From the NCBI RefSeq assembly GCF_001418225.1, contig NZ_LIPT01000013.1, positions 1 to 64,000 on the forward strand: a DNA stretch of 64,000 nucleotides, read 5' to 3'. Below the pieces are notes generated by a model, which was given only the letters and a program-made list of their open reading frames with translations, made no database searches and was not told where the DNA came from. Each line of letters opens with the position of its first letter. Positions within the stretch are counted from its first letter, which is position 1. The translations under genes and the position numbers were made by a program. This DNA comes from Pannonibacter indicus (GTDB taxonomy: Bacteria; Pseudomonadota; Alphaproteobacteria; Rhizobiales; Stappiaceae). Positions 11,219 through 19,943 of the stretch are shown here, piece after piece.

Positions 11219-12154
11219 TTATCCAGCGTGAGCGAGACTCCGGGTTTGAGTTTTGCCCAATTGGGCGGGTTGGGCAACGGGGGCCGGCGCGGAGCTTTGC
11301 GGATTGCGCAGCGTTAGGCCCCGTTGCGGGGTGAAGGTCTGTGCGAAGGCGGTTGGCGTTTGCCATCCAAGTCGGGAATGGGGGCGTTCCGTATTATAGT
11401 CTTTGCGCCAAGTGGCCAGCGTGACGCGTGCGTGGTTCAAGGACGGGAACAAGGTTTCGTTCAACAGCTCATCTCGCAGGCGGCCGTTGAAGCTCTCGAT
11501 GAAGGCATTCTGGGTCGGCTTTCCGGGCGCGATGTAGTGCCAGTCAAACTTGCGATCATCCACGAACTTCAGAATCGCATTCGAGGTGAACTCGGTGCCA
11601 TTGTCGCTGACCACCGTCTGGGGCTTGCCGCGGGCGTCGAACAACGTCGCCAGTTCCCGCGCCACCCGTGCCCCCGACAGTGAGGTGTCGGCGATCAGGG
11701 CCAGGCATTCCCGCGTGCAATCATCAACCACAGTCATGATCCTGAACCGACGGCCATCCGTCAGCTGGTCCGAGACAAAATCCAGCGACCAACGTTGGTT
11801 CGGCATCAATGGCAGCACCATCGGGGCCCGTGTGCCCATGGCCCGCTTGCGCCCGCCCCGGCGGCGGACATGCAACTGTTCTTCCCGGTAGATCCTGAAC
11901 AGTCGCTTGTGATTGACCTCATGGCCCTCACGCCGCAAGAACACATGCAGCCGCCGATAGCCGAACCGGCGCCGGACCTTGGCCAGTTCTTTCAGCCGCT
12001 CCCGCAGCACAGGGTCATCCTGCCGGACTACTTCATAACGCATGGTCATCCGGCAACAGCCGATCACCCGGCACGCCCGCCGCTCGCTCATCTTGTGTTT
12101 TGCCACCAGATGCGCGACCGCTTGCCGCTGCGCGGCGGGCGTCACCACTTTTTT
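11219..12154 (-). CDS. IS3-family transposase OrfB (integrase core), expressed by -1 frameshift
   Basis: Read from the slippery heptamer, this frame gives about 311 residues with an HTH_21 region ([22 protein letters not shown]) and an rve integrase core. The DDE triad is seen as Asp in WSLDFVSD, Asp in VVSDNGTEF and Glu in [15 protein letters not shown]. There is no stop or frameshift inside. The frame is open further upstream in overlap with orfA, but no protein-like sequence exists there. The fused OrfAB product would be about 397 residues. Confidence 0.9.
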   Translation of the reverse strand, partial: KKVVTPAAQRQAVAHLVAKHKMSERRACRVIGCCRMTMRYEVVRQDDPVLRERLKELAKVRRRFGYRRLHVFLRREGHEVNHKRLFRIYREEQLHVRRRGGRKRAMGTRAPMVLPLMPNQRWSLDFVSDQLTDGRRFRIMTVVDDCTRECLALIADTSLSGARVARELATLFDARGKPQTVVSDNGTEFTSNAILKFVDDRKFDWHYIAPGKPTQNAFIESFNGRLRDELLNETLFPSLNHARVTLATWRKDYNTERPHSRLGWQTPTAFAQTFTPQRGLTLRNPQSSAPAPVAQPAQLGKTQTRSLAHAG

Positions 12155-12408
12155 CCCAGGAGATCCTTCAGCGCGGCATTGTCGAGCATCGCATCCGCCA
12201 GTAACCGCTTCAGCCGGGCATTTTCGTCTTCCAACCCCTTCAACCGCTTCGCATCGCTGACGTCCATGCCGCCATACTTGGCCTTCCACTTGTAAACGGT
12301 CGCATCGCTGACGCCGTGCTTGCGGCACAGATCGGCGACGGAAACACCCGCCTCATGCTCTTTCAGAATGCCGATGATCTGATCTTCGGTGAACCTGCTG
12401 CGCTTCAT
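12142..12408 (-). CDS. IS3-family transposase OrfA (helix-turn-helix)
   Basis: The gene encodes 88 residues. An HTH_Tnp_1 (IS3/IS911 type) domain begins [20 protein letters not shown], with the recognition part [20 protein letters not shown] leucine-zipper-like helix ([21 protein letters not shown]) follows and probably mediates dimerisation. Near its end the frame contains the heptamer A AAA AAG (12154-12148 on the minus strand), a classic minus-one frameshift site. Ribosomes can there pass into orfB to make the OrfAB transposase. Confidence 0.9.
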   Translation of the reverse strand: MKRSRFTEDQIIGILKEHEAGVSVADLCRKHGVSDATVYKWKAKYGGMDVSDAKRLKGLEDENARLKRLLADAMLDNAALKDLLGKKW

Positions 12409-12472
12409 CTCTGGTCCTTTCAGTTGGGCCAGAGTCTACCTCAATCTGGATTAGCCGGAGGGGGCAACGTCA

Positions 12473-12879
12473 CTTTTTCCTGACTTTTATTCATTCATTC
12501 CATGTTGCCTTGTCGGGGATTGTCGCGCACGGCATTCGGAAACGCTGTCTTTGCATGAAGCAGATCATGCTTCCCATGCCTCTGCCGGACGCAGTTCAGC
12601 CGGAAGACTGTGAAACTGATAAATTACACATCGTCAGTAGTGCAGATAAATTGGATTGTTTCGGCGAAAGATCACAAAAATGAACCGGTCGCTTAAAAAT
12701 TGACTGGAATGTGTACTCGCTTACTCATAAAATCTGACCATAGTAGGTGCGGTGCGGTCGCAGGGGCTGAGGCAACCCGTTTGGGTTTCCGTTCGCCCCA
12801 TGGTGTTTTCTATCCTAACGCCAGAACAATTTCTGGCAGATTGGTTCGCTTGATGCCGGAAAACTCTGCTTCGCACTCG
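12473..12879. other. Intergenic stretch after the IS (about 400 bp) with no recognised gene
   Basis: This stretch is more AT-rich than its surroundings. It begins with the displaced pyrimidine tract downstream of tRNA-Lys (CTTTTTTCCTGACTTTTATT). No RNA gene, repeat family member or coding frame of convincing quality was seen. The plus-strand frame of the next gene is open through part of it, but the residues look random before about position 12850. Confidence 0.5.
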
Positions 12880-13149
12880 ATGACCTCACCTGAGTTCGAC
12901 TTCGTCAAAGCGAACATCGCAGCAACTCTCACCCTCGTGAACGGATTGATCCATCAAGGCGCAATCAACCGCGACCTGCTTGATGAGTTTCTTGCTGGCG
13001 TGATTTCCCAGCTGCCGCATAACCGTCAGACGCTGGCTTTGCGGCTGGTGCTGGACCAATGGCGCCAGGGACTGCGCGATGGCGGTGATTTTGGTGTCGT
13101 GATCCGGCCCAGCTTCGAGGTCGTCGACGGCGGACGCCAGGACAGCTGA
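12880..13149 (+). CDS. Small hypothetical protein
   Basis: The gene encodes 89 residues, beginning MTSPEFDFVKANIAATLTLV, and is not recognised. Codon choice favours G or C at third positions and the protein looks mostly alpha-helical (LLDEFLAGVISQLP, LALRLVLDQWRQGLRD), unlike the opposite-strand frame. No signal peptide, membrane segment or Cys motif is present. In-frame ATGs at 12853 and 12700 are alternative starts. None has a strong ribosome binding site, so the start is uncertain. It stands alone between the IS and ccdA. Confidence 0.5.
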   Translation: MTSPEFDFVKANIAATLTLVNGLIHQGAINRDLLDEFLAGVISQLPHNRQTLALRLVLDQWRQGLRDGGDFGVVIRPSFEVVDGGRQDS

Positions 13150-13373
13150 GGTGCGTTGCTCTTTCCTCATCCAGCCCGATGGGCCGAAGCAGCCGCGCCC
13201 CGTCTCTGTGGAGGCGGCGCGCCTCGCGGTAAGGTGATCGGCGCAAGTCCCATTCCTCACGGGATGCGCGGTTCTGCCATCTTCATTTCATCCCCTGCAA
13301 TGCGGTAAGACCTGTCCAGGCATTGCGCGGGCCCCGTGCGGGCACGGCAGATTCGCTGACAAAGGTGGCGGGT

Positions 13374-14111
13374 ATGATTCAGGAAGTAACACTGGCAGGT
13401 GCTGTTTTCGCCGGAGTTCTGTCCTTCGTTTCCCCTTGCGTGCTGCCGCTTGTGCCGCCCTATCTTGGTTTTATTGCCGGAACCAGCCTGGAAGAGCTGT
13501 CCGCCGATGACCGGACAGACGAAGCGGTACGGCGCGTGTTCTTTGCCGCGCTTGCCTTCGTGGCCGGGTTCTCGACCGTTTTCGTGCTGCTTGGCGCCAG
13601 TGCTTCTTTCCTGGGGCAGATGGTGACGCAGCATATTCAGATCCTCGGCTATGTCGCCGGTGTGCTGACCATTGTCATGGGGCTGCATTTCCTCGGGTTC
13701 TTCCGCATTCCGCTGCTCTACAGGGAAGCGCGGGTGCATCTGGACCGCAAACCCGCGGGCCTCACCGGAGCCTATGTGATTGGCCTCGCCTTCGGCTTTG
13801 GCTGGACCCCTTGCGTGGGGCCGGTTCTGGCGGCCATTCTGTTCGTCGCGGGTTCAGAGGAAACTGTGGCGCGCGGCGCCATTCTCCTCAGCGCCTATGC
13901 CATGGGCCTCGGCATTCCGTTCCTGATCGCTGCGCTCTTTGCCGGTCCGTTCCTGCGCTTCATGCAGAAGGCCCGCCGCCACATGGGCAAGGTTGAGAAG
14001 GGGATGGGCGTGGTTCTGGTTCTCACCGGGATCATGTTCCTGACCGGCCAGATGGCTGTCTTCTCTTATTGGCTGCTCGAGACATTCCCGCAGCTTCAGG
14101 TGATCGGCTGA
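13374..14111 (+). CDS. ccdA: Cytochrome c biogenesis protein CcdA (DsbD-type thiol reductant carrier)
   Basis: The gene encodes 245 residues with six predicted membrane helices. CcdA moves reducing power from cytoplasmic thioredoxin to periplasmic thiol proteins used in cytochrome c maturation. Its two redox cysteines are in the expected places: FVSPCVLPLVPP (Cys22) and FGWTPCVGP (Cys147). The ATG at 13374 starts directly before the first helix; the longer frame adds residues with no family character. It is convergent with the SPOR-like gene (32-bp gap). No partner thioredoxin gene is adjacent. Confidence 0.93.
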   Translation: MIQEVTLAGAVFAGVLSFVSPCVLPLVPPYLGFIAGTSLEELSADDRTDEAVRRVFFAALAFVAGFSTVFVLLGASASFLGQMVTQHIQILGYVAGVLTIVMGLHFLGFFRIPLLYREARVHLDRKPAGLTGAYVIGLAFGFGWTPCVGPVLAAILFVAGSEETVARGAILLSAYAMGLGIPFLIAALFAGPFLRFMQKARRHMGKVEKGMGVVLVLTGIMFLTGQMAVFSYWLLETFPQLQVIG

Positions 14112-14143
14112 TCCACCGGTGACCGGAGGAACCCGTTCTCTGC

Positions 14144-15481
14144 CTACCTGAAACTCTCCATAAGCGGCTCGCCCGAGAAGAGCGTGGGCGAACAGGCTTT
14201 TGGGTCCACTTCAAGACGCAGGCAGGCGACGGAGGCCGCGGCCGCATTGGCAAAAGGCCCAGCCAGAAGCCGCACGGACTCAGACCCCTCTCCAGCCGGC
14301 TGTGTCAGGGCGCGCAACCCGCTCATCTTGTCCATATGGGCCGATGCGAAATTCTCCCAGCCGTCGCTCGCCGCGGAGCGCGAGGCATAACGGCCGATTT
14401 CAATGGCAAAGTCGCTGCGGCCAATACGGTCCGCACTGCCAATGGTGCGTCCGGCCGGGTCAACCGGGCGGATCATCAGGGCTGCGTCGAGGTCCTCAAG
14501 CTGGGTCTGTGTATCTTCCGGCGCGGGGCCGGGGGGAATGGCGGCGGTCGTTTCAGGGGCGGGCGTGCCGGATACCGGCAAGCCGACGATCCGTACCGGC
14601 CGCACAGGTTCGGGCTTTGAAGAAAGCGCCGCGGTCCGCCCCTCGTAGGAACTGCCAGGCGACTCGGGCACGGCTCCGGCCGGTGACATGACGGCGCTGA
14701 TGTCCGAAGCGGCAAGAGGCTTGGACGCAGAGGAGCTTGTTTCCGCAAGGGTTTCCGGAGCTGGCCGTGTCTCGACAGTGGCCTGTGCGGTTTTGCGCGG
14801 ATCGGGTCTGGGCAGGCTGACGGCAGCCTGTGGGCGCTCCGCATCCTTGGGATCAAGCTTCGGCAGATCCCCCGCATCGTGCAGCGGCTCGCTCCGCTGC
14901 GACGTGCCGGCGGCAATGTCGGCAAGCCTTGGCTGTGCAGGCGCGGGGATGTTGTTCCCTACAGAACCGGTGATGAGGCCGCCGCCGGTGCCGGTTTCGA
15001 GCGAGGCAAGCCTGTTCGAATAGCTGTCGCTGAGCTCCGTCATCTGCAGGACACGGTGGCGCAGGGAGACCACTTCCCGCTGCAGCGTTTCCAGCCGCGC
15101 CTCGAGTAGCCGCATGGTTTCCGCACCGCCTGTGCCAAGAGGAGAGGGGAGAATGCCGATAGAGACGGTTTCCCCATCCATCACGACGGCTTCCGTGCGG
15201 CCAATGCTGCCGGTTGGCCCGGAAATCTCGCCGGGAGGCGGCAGCATGATGCCTGCGTAGGCTTGCCCGCCGGAGGGGCGTGCCGGAGCAAACCAGTAAG
15301 CCGAAAAGCCGACGGTGCCAAACAGAAGCGCAAAGAGAGCCCAGGCGGCAATATCGAGCCGTGCCCGGGCCATATCTGACCCGGACGCCTTGACACCGGC
15401 ATCCTTCTTGCGGCTCTCCAACTGGGCTATCCCGCTACGGCGAATCTGTTGCTGTCCATGGGATATCTTGTCTCCAAACAT
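14144..15481 (-). CDS. Single-pass membrane protein with a SPOR-like C-terminal domain
   Basis: The gene encodes 445 residues. After a basic N-terminus there is one membrane helix (about 44-64) and a short predicted coiled coil (MRLLEARLETLQREVVSLRHRVLQM). A long Pro/Ala/Ser-rich linker leads to a C-terminal segment (about 360-440) containing FAIEIGRYASRSAASDGW and VRLLAGPFANAAAA. This resembles SPOR domains, which bind denuded peptidoglycan at division sites. The assignment is by eye and moderate. The linker suggests a periplasmic stalk. The gene is divergent from glmU, with 172 bp between starts. The start at 15481 lacks a clear ribosome binding site. Confidence 0.6.
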   Translation of the reverse strand: MFGDKISHGQQQIRRSGIAQLESRKKDAGVKASGSDMARARLDIAAWALFALLFGTVGFSAYWFAPARPSGGQAYAGIMLPPPGEISGPTGSIGRTEAVVMDGETVSIGILPSPLGTGGAETMRLLEARLETLQREVVSLRHRVLQMTELSDSYSNRLASLETGTGGGLITGSVGNNIPAPAQPRLADIAAGTSQRSEPLHDAGDLPKLDPKDAERPQAAVSLPRPDPRKTAQATVETRPAPETLAETSSSASKPLAASDISAVMSPAGAVPESPGSSYEGRTAALSSKPEPVRPVRIVGLPVSGTPAPETTAAIPPGPAPEDTQTQLEDLDAALMIRPVDPAGRTIGSADRIGRSDFAIEIGRYASRSAASDGWENFASAHMDKMSGLRALTQPAGEGSESVRLLAGPFANAAAASVACLRLEVDPKACSPTLFSGEPLMESFR

Positions 15482-15653
15482 GGTTAACGAACAGGGAATT
15501 ACAGCAGTCCCAGGGGAGTCTTCTGCAGGGAATTGTGGATCGGCGGCTTGCATCTTTGGCAAAAGGGCAGGAAAAGGCTCAACAGGGATACAGAAGGCCT
15601 GCGGCGGTGCGCGGGTGGCCTGTGCCCATCAGCAAGACCGGCAGAAAGATCCC

Positions 15654-17009
15654 ATGTCCAACCGCAGCCTCCTTTCAATCATCCTGGCCGCAGGCCTTGG
15701 AACACGCATGCAGTCCAGCTTGCCGAAGGTGATGCACGAGATCGGCAATCTGCCGTTGATCGGCCATGTGCTGAAAGCCGTGAGCGGCGAAGGCAATCGC
15801 GTCGCCGTTGTTGTCGGGCCGGACATGCCGGCGCTGGAAGCCCTTGTTGCAAAGCTGTCGCCCGGCGCGAGCTGCCACGAGCAGACCGAACGGCTCGGAA
15901 CGGCCCATGCGGCGCTCGCTGCCCGAAGCGCCTTGACGCCTGCGGCCGATGACGTGCTGGTGCTCTTTGGCGATACGCCACTGGTAACCAGGGATACCAT
16001 TGCCCGCGTGCGGGCCGCTCTGGCGGAGGGAGCGGATGTGGCGGTTCTGGGCTTCGAAGCGGCCAATCCCTTTGGTTATGGCCGCCTGTTGATGCAAGGA
16101 GATCAGCTTCTCGCGATACGTGAGGAAAAAGATGCAAGTCCAGAGGAAAGAAAGATAACTTTCTCAAATTCTGGCATCATGGGCTTTCAGGGGGCTGTTG
16201 CGGCCGACCTGCTGTCTGCGATCGGCAACGATAATGCCAAGGGCGAGTATTATCTGACTGACGCTGTGGAAATCGCCAATGCGCGCGGGCTGAAAGTGGT
16301 TGCGGCCACCACCAGCGAAGATGATGCACGCGGTATCAACAACCGCGTCCAACTTGCTGAATGTGAAGAGATTTTCCAGAACAGAATGCGCCGTGCCGCA
16401 CTGGAGCGCGGCGTCACGCTGCAGGCTCCCGCCACTGTGTTCTTCTCCCATGACACTGTGCTGGAGCCGGATGTTCTGGTGGAGCCCAATGTGGTTTTCG
16501 GGCCTGGCGTGCATGTTGGCTCCGGAACCCGGATCCGGGCCTTCAGTCATCTGGAAGGGGCAACGGTCGGAGCGGATGCCACGGTTGGCCCCTATGCCCG
16601 TCTGCGCCCCGGTGCGGAACTGGCCCGCGATACCCATATCGGCAACTTCGTCGAGGTGAAGAACGGCAAGATCGGCGAAGGTGCCAAGGTCAATCACCTC
16701 ACCTACATCGGCGATGCCGTGGTGGGGGCAAAGACCAACATCGGCGCAGGTACCATCACCTGCAACTATGACGGTTTCGGCAAGCACCGGACGGAGATTG
16801 GAGCGGGCAGCTTCATCGGCTCCAATTCGACGCTCGTCGCGCCGGTAAAGATCGGCTCGGGCGCCTATGTGGCGGCCGGCAGCACGGTGACGGAAGAGGT
16901 TCCGGATGAGGCCCTTGTCATCGGACGGACCCGCCAGACCGTGAAGGAAGGCCGTGCGAAAGAGTTGCGTGCCCGCTTTGCAGCCGCCAAGGCCGCAAAG
17001 AAGAGCTGA
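15654..17009 (+). CDS. glmU: Bifunctional UDP-GlcNAc pyrophosphorylase / GlcN-1-P acetyltransferase
   Basis: The gene encodes 451 residues. The N-terminal nucleotidyltransferase domain starts LAAGLGTRMQSSLPKVMHEIG, with the catalytic Arg and Lys. The C-terminal left-handed beta-helix (from about 250) carries hexapeptide repeats and the acetyltransferase motif NFVEVKNGKIGEG with NHLTYIGDA and CNYDGFGKHRT. Together they make UDP-N-acetylglucosamine for peptidoglycan and lipid A. The ATG at 15654 gives normal length. glmS follows 103 bp downstream, so the two act in sequence in amino-sugar supply. Confidence 0.97.
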   Translation: MSNRSLLSIILAAGLGTRMQSSLPKVMHEIGNLPLIGHVLKAVSGEGNRVAVVVGPDMPALEALVAKLSPGASCHEQTERLGTAHAALAARSALTPAADDVLVLFGDTPLVTRDTIARVRAALAEGADVAVLGFEAANPFGYGRLLMQGDQLLAIREEKDASPEERKITFSNSGIMGFQGAVAADLLSAIGNDNAKGEYYLTDAVEIANARGLKVVAATTSEDDARGINNRVQLAECEEIFQNRMRRAALERGVTLQAPATVFFSHDTVLEPDVLVEPNVVFGPGVHVGSGTRIRAFSHLEGATVGADATVGPYARLRPGAELARDTHIGNFVEVKNGKIGEGAKVNHLTYIGDAVVGAKTNIGAGTITCNYDGFGKHRTEIGAGSFIGSNSTLVAPVKIGSGAYVAAGSTVTEEVPDEALVIGRTRQTVKEGRAKELRARFAAAKAAKKS

Positions 17010-17056
17010 CGGATTGCTGCCTGTCATTGTCTGAAACAGGGTTTGATTTCAACAAA

Positions 17057-17088
17057 CTGGCCCGTCTCGTCTAACAGAGGCGGGTCAG
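17057..17088 (+). terminator. Hairpin between glmU and glmS
   Basis: A 12-bp stem with two G-U pairs (CTGGCCCGTCTC at 17057-17068 with GAGGCGGGTCAG at 17077-17088) has an 8-base loop and is followed by ATCGTTTC. It could end glmU transcription or act as a hairpin in the glmS leader, whose ATG is at 17113. It has no glmS-ribozyme features. Confidence 0.4.
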
Positions 17089-17112
17089 ATCGTTTCAAAG
17101 GGATTCATTTTC

Positions 17113-18939
17113 ATGTGCGGCATCATCGGTATCGTCAGCCTGAGCGGCGTTGCACCGCGCCTCGTGGATGCGCTGAAGCGTCTTGAGTACCGGGGCTACG
17201 ACTCGGCCGGCATTGCCACGCTGGAGAACGGCATCGTCACCCGCCGCCGCGCGGAAGGCAAGCTGCGCAATCTGGAAGCTGTACTGGAAAAGACACCGCT
17301 GCCGGGCGTCATCGGCATCGGCCACACCCGTTGGGCCACCCATGGCGCGCCGACCGTTTCCAACGCCCACCCGCATCAGAGCGGTGGGGTTGCCGTCGTG
17401 CATAACGGCATCATCGAGAACTATCAGGAACTGCGGGCCGAGGCGGTGGCCAAGGACTATCACCCGGTGACCGATACGGACACGGAAGTGGTGGCGCTGC
17501 TGGTCAATGCCGCGATGGATGAAGGGCTTGCCCCGAAGGAGGCCGTGGCCGCCGTGCTGCCGCGCCTGCGCGGTGCCTTCGCGCTCGCCTTCCTGTTCGA
17601 GGGCGAAGAGAACCTTCTGATCGGTGCAAGACGCGGCTCGCCGCTGGCCGTTGGCCACGGGGAAGGCGAGATGTTTCTGGGGTCCGACGCCATCGCGCTG
17701 GCGCCTTTCACGGACCGGATCACCTATCTGGAAGAAGGCGACTGGGTCGTGCTCAGCCGTGACAGCCTGGCCATTTTTGACCGCCAGAATATGCCCGTCA
17801 CGCGCCCGGAAAGCAAGTCGGCCGTCGGCGCTGCCATGATCGACAAGGGCAATTACCGCCACTTCATGGCCAAGGAAATCCACGAGCAGCCGGAAGTCAT
17901 CGGCCACACCCTGTCGCGCTATCTGGACCTGAGCGCCCGCAAGGTGCGCCTGCCGGAGGGCACATCGGTGGACTTCAGCAAGCTGACCCGCATCGTCATG
18001 TCCGCCTGCGGCACGGCCTATTATGCCGGCCTCATCGGCAAGTACTGGTTCGAGAAATACGCCCGCCTGCCGGTGGAAATCGACGTTGCGTCCGAATTCC
18101 GCTACCGCGAGCTGCCCGTGTCGAAGGGCGAGATGGCGCTGTTCATCTCCCAGTCCGGCGAAACGGCGGATACGCTTGCCTCGCTGCGCTATTGCAAGCA
18201 GGAAGGCCTGACCATCGGCGCCATTGTCAACGTGCCGGAATCCACCATCGCCCGTGAGGCCGATGTGGTGTTCCCGACCGTCGCAGGCCCGGAGATCGGT
18301 GTTGCTTCCACCAAGGCCTTTACCTGCCAGCTGGCGGTTCTGGCGGCGCTCGCGGTCACCGCAGGCCGTCAGCGCGGCTTCATAACCGAAGCAGAAGAGG
18401 CCGAACTGGTCGGCGCGCTTGCCGAAGCGCCGGGGCTCGCCGTGCAGGCACTCGGCCTTGAGCCGCGCATCGAGAAGCTGGCTCCGGCCCTGTCCCGGGC
18501 ATCGGACGTGCTCTATCTCGGCCGCAGCACCAGCTTCCCGCTGGCACTGGAAGGGGCGCTGAAGCTCAAGGAACTGTCCTACATTCATGCCGAAGGCTAT
18601 GCCGCCGGCGAGCTGAAGCATGGCCCGATCGCGCTCATTGACGAAAACATGCCGGTGATCGTCATCGCCCCGCATGACGCCCTCTATGAGAAGACCGTTT
18701 CCAACATGCAGGAAGTGGCGGCGCGCGGCGGCAAGATCCTGCTCATCACCGACGAAAAGGGCGCTGCAGCCTCCGGCCTTGCGGCCAATGACCAGGTGGT
18801 GATGCCCGAACTGTCCGGCATCGTTGCGCCGATCATCTACGCCATTCCGACGCAGATGATCGCCTATCATGTGGCGGTGTTCATGGGCACGGATGTGGAC
18901 CAGCCGCGCAACCTTGCCAAGTCGGTGACGGTGGAATGA
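17113..18939 (+). CDS. glmS: Glutamine--fructose-6-phosphate aminotransferase (isomerising)
   Basis: The gene encodes 608 residues. The enzyme makes glucosamine 6-phosphate from fructose 6-phosphate and glutamine. The N-terminal glutaminase starts MCGIIGIV, with Cys2 as nucleophile, and has the LEYRGYDSAG and GHTRWATHG blocks. Two SIS sugar-isomerase domains follow (MSACGTAYYAG, ISQSGETADTLA), and the end DQPRNLAKSVTVE is the family signature. It overlaps the next gene by four bases (ATGA), so the GNAT gene is translationally coupled. Confidence 0.98.
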   Translation: MCGIIGIVSLSGVAPRLVDALKRLEYRGYDSAGIATLENGIVTRRRAEGKLRNLEAVLEKTPLPGVIGIGHTRWATHGAPTVSNAHPHQSGGVAVVHNGIIENYQELRAEAVAKDYHPVTDTDTEVVALLVNAAMDEGLAPKEAVAAVLPRLRGAFALAFLFEGEENLLIGARRGSPLAVGHGEGEMFLGSDAIALAPFTDRITYLEEGDWVVLSRDSLAIFDRQNMPVTRPESKSAVGAAMIDKGNYRHFMAKEIHEQPEVIGHTLSRYLDLSARKVRLPEGTSVDFSKLTRIVMSACGTAYYAGLIGKYWFEKYARLPVEIDVASEFRYRELPVSKGEMALFISQSGETADTLASLRYCKQEGLTIGAIVNVPESTIAREADVVFPTVAGPEIGVASTKAFTCQLAVLAALAVTAGRQRGFITEAEEAELVGALAEAPGLAVQALGLEPRIEKLAPALSRASDVLYLGRSTSFPLALEGALKLKELSYIHAEGYAAGELKHGPIALIDENMPVIVIAPHDALYEKTVSNMQEVAARGGKILLITDEKGAAASGLAANDQVVMPELSGIVAPIIYAIPTQMIAYHVAVFMGTDVDQPRNLAKSVTVE

Positions 18940-19373
18940 TCACGAGCCCCAAGCCCGTTATCGATACCTTCACCGAGGATGACCGCCACCGCGTGGTCAC
19001 CCTCTGGGGAGAGTGCGGCCTGACACGGCCCTGGAACGATCCGGATAAGGACATCGACCGCAAGGTCGCGGACAGTCCCTGGGGCTTCATCGTGCTGCGT
19101 CTGGGCAATGCCATCATCGGCAGCGCCATGTTCGGCTATGACGGGCACCGGGGCTCGGTGAATTATCTCAGTGTTCATCCGGCCCATCGCGGCAAGGGCT
19201 ATGCCAGGCTGCTGATGGAACATGGTGAAGCGCTGCTGCTCGCCCGCGGCTGCCCGAAGATCAATCTTCTGGTGCGCTCCGGCAATGAAGAGGTAACCGG
19301 CCTCTACCGGCAGCTAGGCTATGTCCCCGACGATGTGGTGGAGCTGGGCAAGCGGCTAATCAAGGATGATTGA
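18936..19373 (+). CDS. GNAT-family acetyltransferase
   Basis: The gene encodes 145 residues of a YpeA-like GNAT protein. It reads WGECGLTRPWNDPDKDI near the start, then the acetyl-CoA site VHPAHRGKGYARLLM (motif A, R/Q-x-x-G-x-G/A) and NLLVRSGNEEVTGLYRQLGY. The substrate is unknown. The ATG overlaps the glmS stop, which suggests a link to amino-sugar metabolism, but that is only positional. Confidence 0.85.
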   Translation: MITSPKPVIDTFTEDDRHRVVTLWGECGLTRPWNDPDKDIDRKVADSPWGFIVLRLGNAIIGSAMFGYDGHRGSVNYLSVHPAHRGKGYARLLMEHGEALLLARGCPKINLLVRSGNEEVTGLYRQLGYVPDDVVELGKRLIKDD

Positions 19374-19425
19374 TTTATAAATCAATTGTTTGCGGAGAAA
19401 AATTAAAGCGTAAATTTAGATAACT

Positions 19426-19794
19426 TCAGCTGCGCGGATAGGAGGGCCGCGACAGAACATAGGCGGCGCAGGCGCCCATGAAGGCCAGAACGCCGAGGGC
19501 CAGCGGCCAGCCGGGATGGGCGCCGAGCCAGAACATGCCATATCCGAAAGCCATGCCGCCCGTGGCATAGAGTTTGGCGCGCGGCGGGATGACGCCGTGC
19601 TTGCGCCAGGCGATAACCTGCGGACCGATGGACGGATGGGCCAGAATGCGCGCCTCAAGCTCCGGAGAGGACTTGGCGAACATGGCGGCAGCGAGAATGA
19701 AGAAGATGGTGCCCGGCATGACCGGCAGGATGGCGCCGATCACTCCGAGGATCACACATAAAATTCCTGCTATCCGGTATGCTGCACGCCGCAA
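19426..19794 (-). CDS. DUF454 (YbaN-type) small inner-membrane protein
   Basis: The gene encodes 122 residues with three or so membrane segments. It opens with the family hallmark GILCVILGVIGAILPVMPGTIFFILAAAMFAKSSPELEARI, followed by a short polar loop and two helices near the C-terminus. The function of DUF454/YbaN proteins is not established. It is divergent from the DUF502 gene, with 149 bp between the starts. Confidence 0.85.
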   Translation of the reverse strand: MRRAAYRIAGILCVILGVIGAILPVMPGTIFFILAAAMFAKSSPELEARILAHPSIGPQVIAWRKHGVIPPRAKLYATGGMAFGYGMFWLGAHPGWPLALGVLAFMGACAAYVLSRPSYPRS

Positions 19795-19943
19795 ATCATC
19801 TCTCCGGTGTCCGTTTTTGCCTTATGATGCACCGCATGATGGGCGGGCCTGGAGCTGAAATCCGGAACTCTGCAATCCGGTTTACGCCCCTCTAGCCAAA
19901 TAGGGAAGGCTGATTTCCCGGCAAGTGAAGCGAGAGGATATCG

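Larger units (their letters stand above)
11201..12472 (-). mobile_element. Complete IS3-family (IS407-like) insertion sequence, 1272 bp
   Basis: The two ends are perfect 13-bp inverted repeats, TGACGTTGCCCCC at 11201-11213 and its complement at 12460-12472. They are flanked by a 4-bp direct duplication CTTT (11197-11200 and 12473-12476). Inside are overlapping orfA and orfB on the minus strand, joined by a slippery run. A 4-bp duplication fits the IS407 subgroup. Ends, duplication and both frames are intact, so the copy looks recent and potentially active. Confidence 0.93.

Noticed and set aside
12886-13260. Minus-strand frame opposite the small hypothetical gene
   Set aside because: Residues look random, and the plus-strand frame has better codon use and helical pattern.
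17010-17112. glmS ribozyme in the glmS leader
   Set aside because: The leader is only about 100 bp, with one simple 12-bp hairpin and none of the ribozyme core. The ribozyme is known mainly from Gram-positive bacteria.
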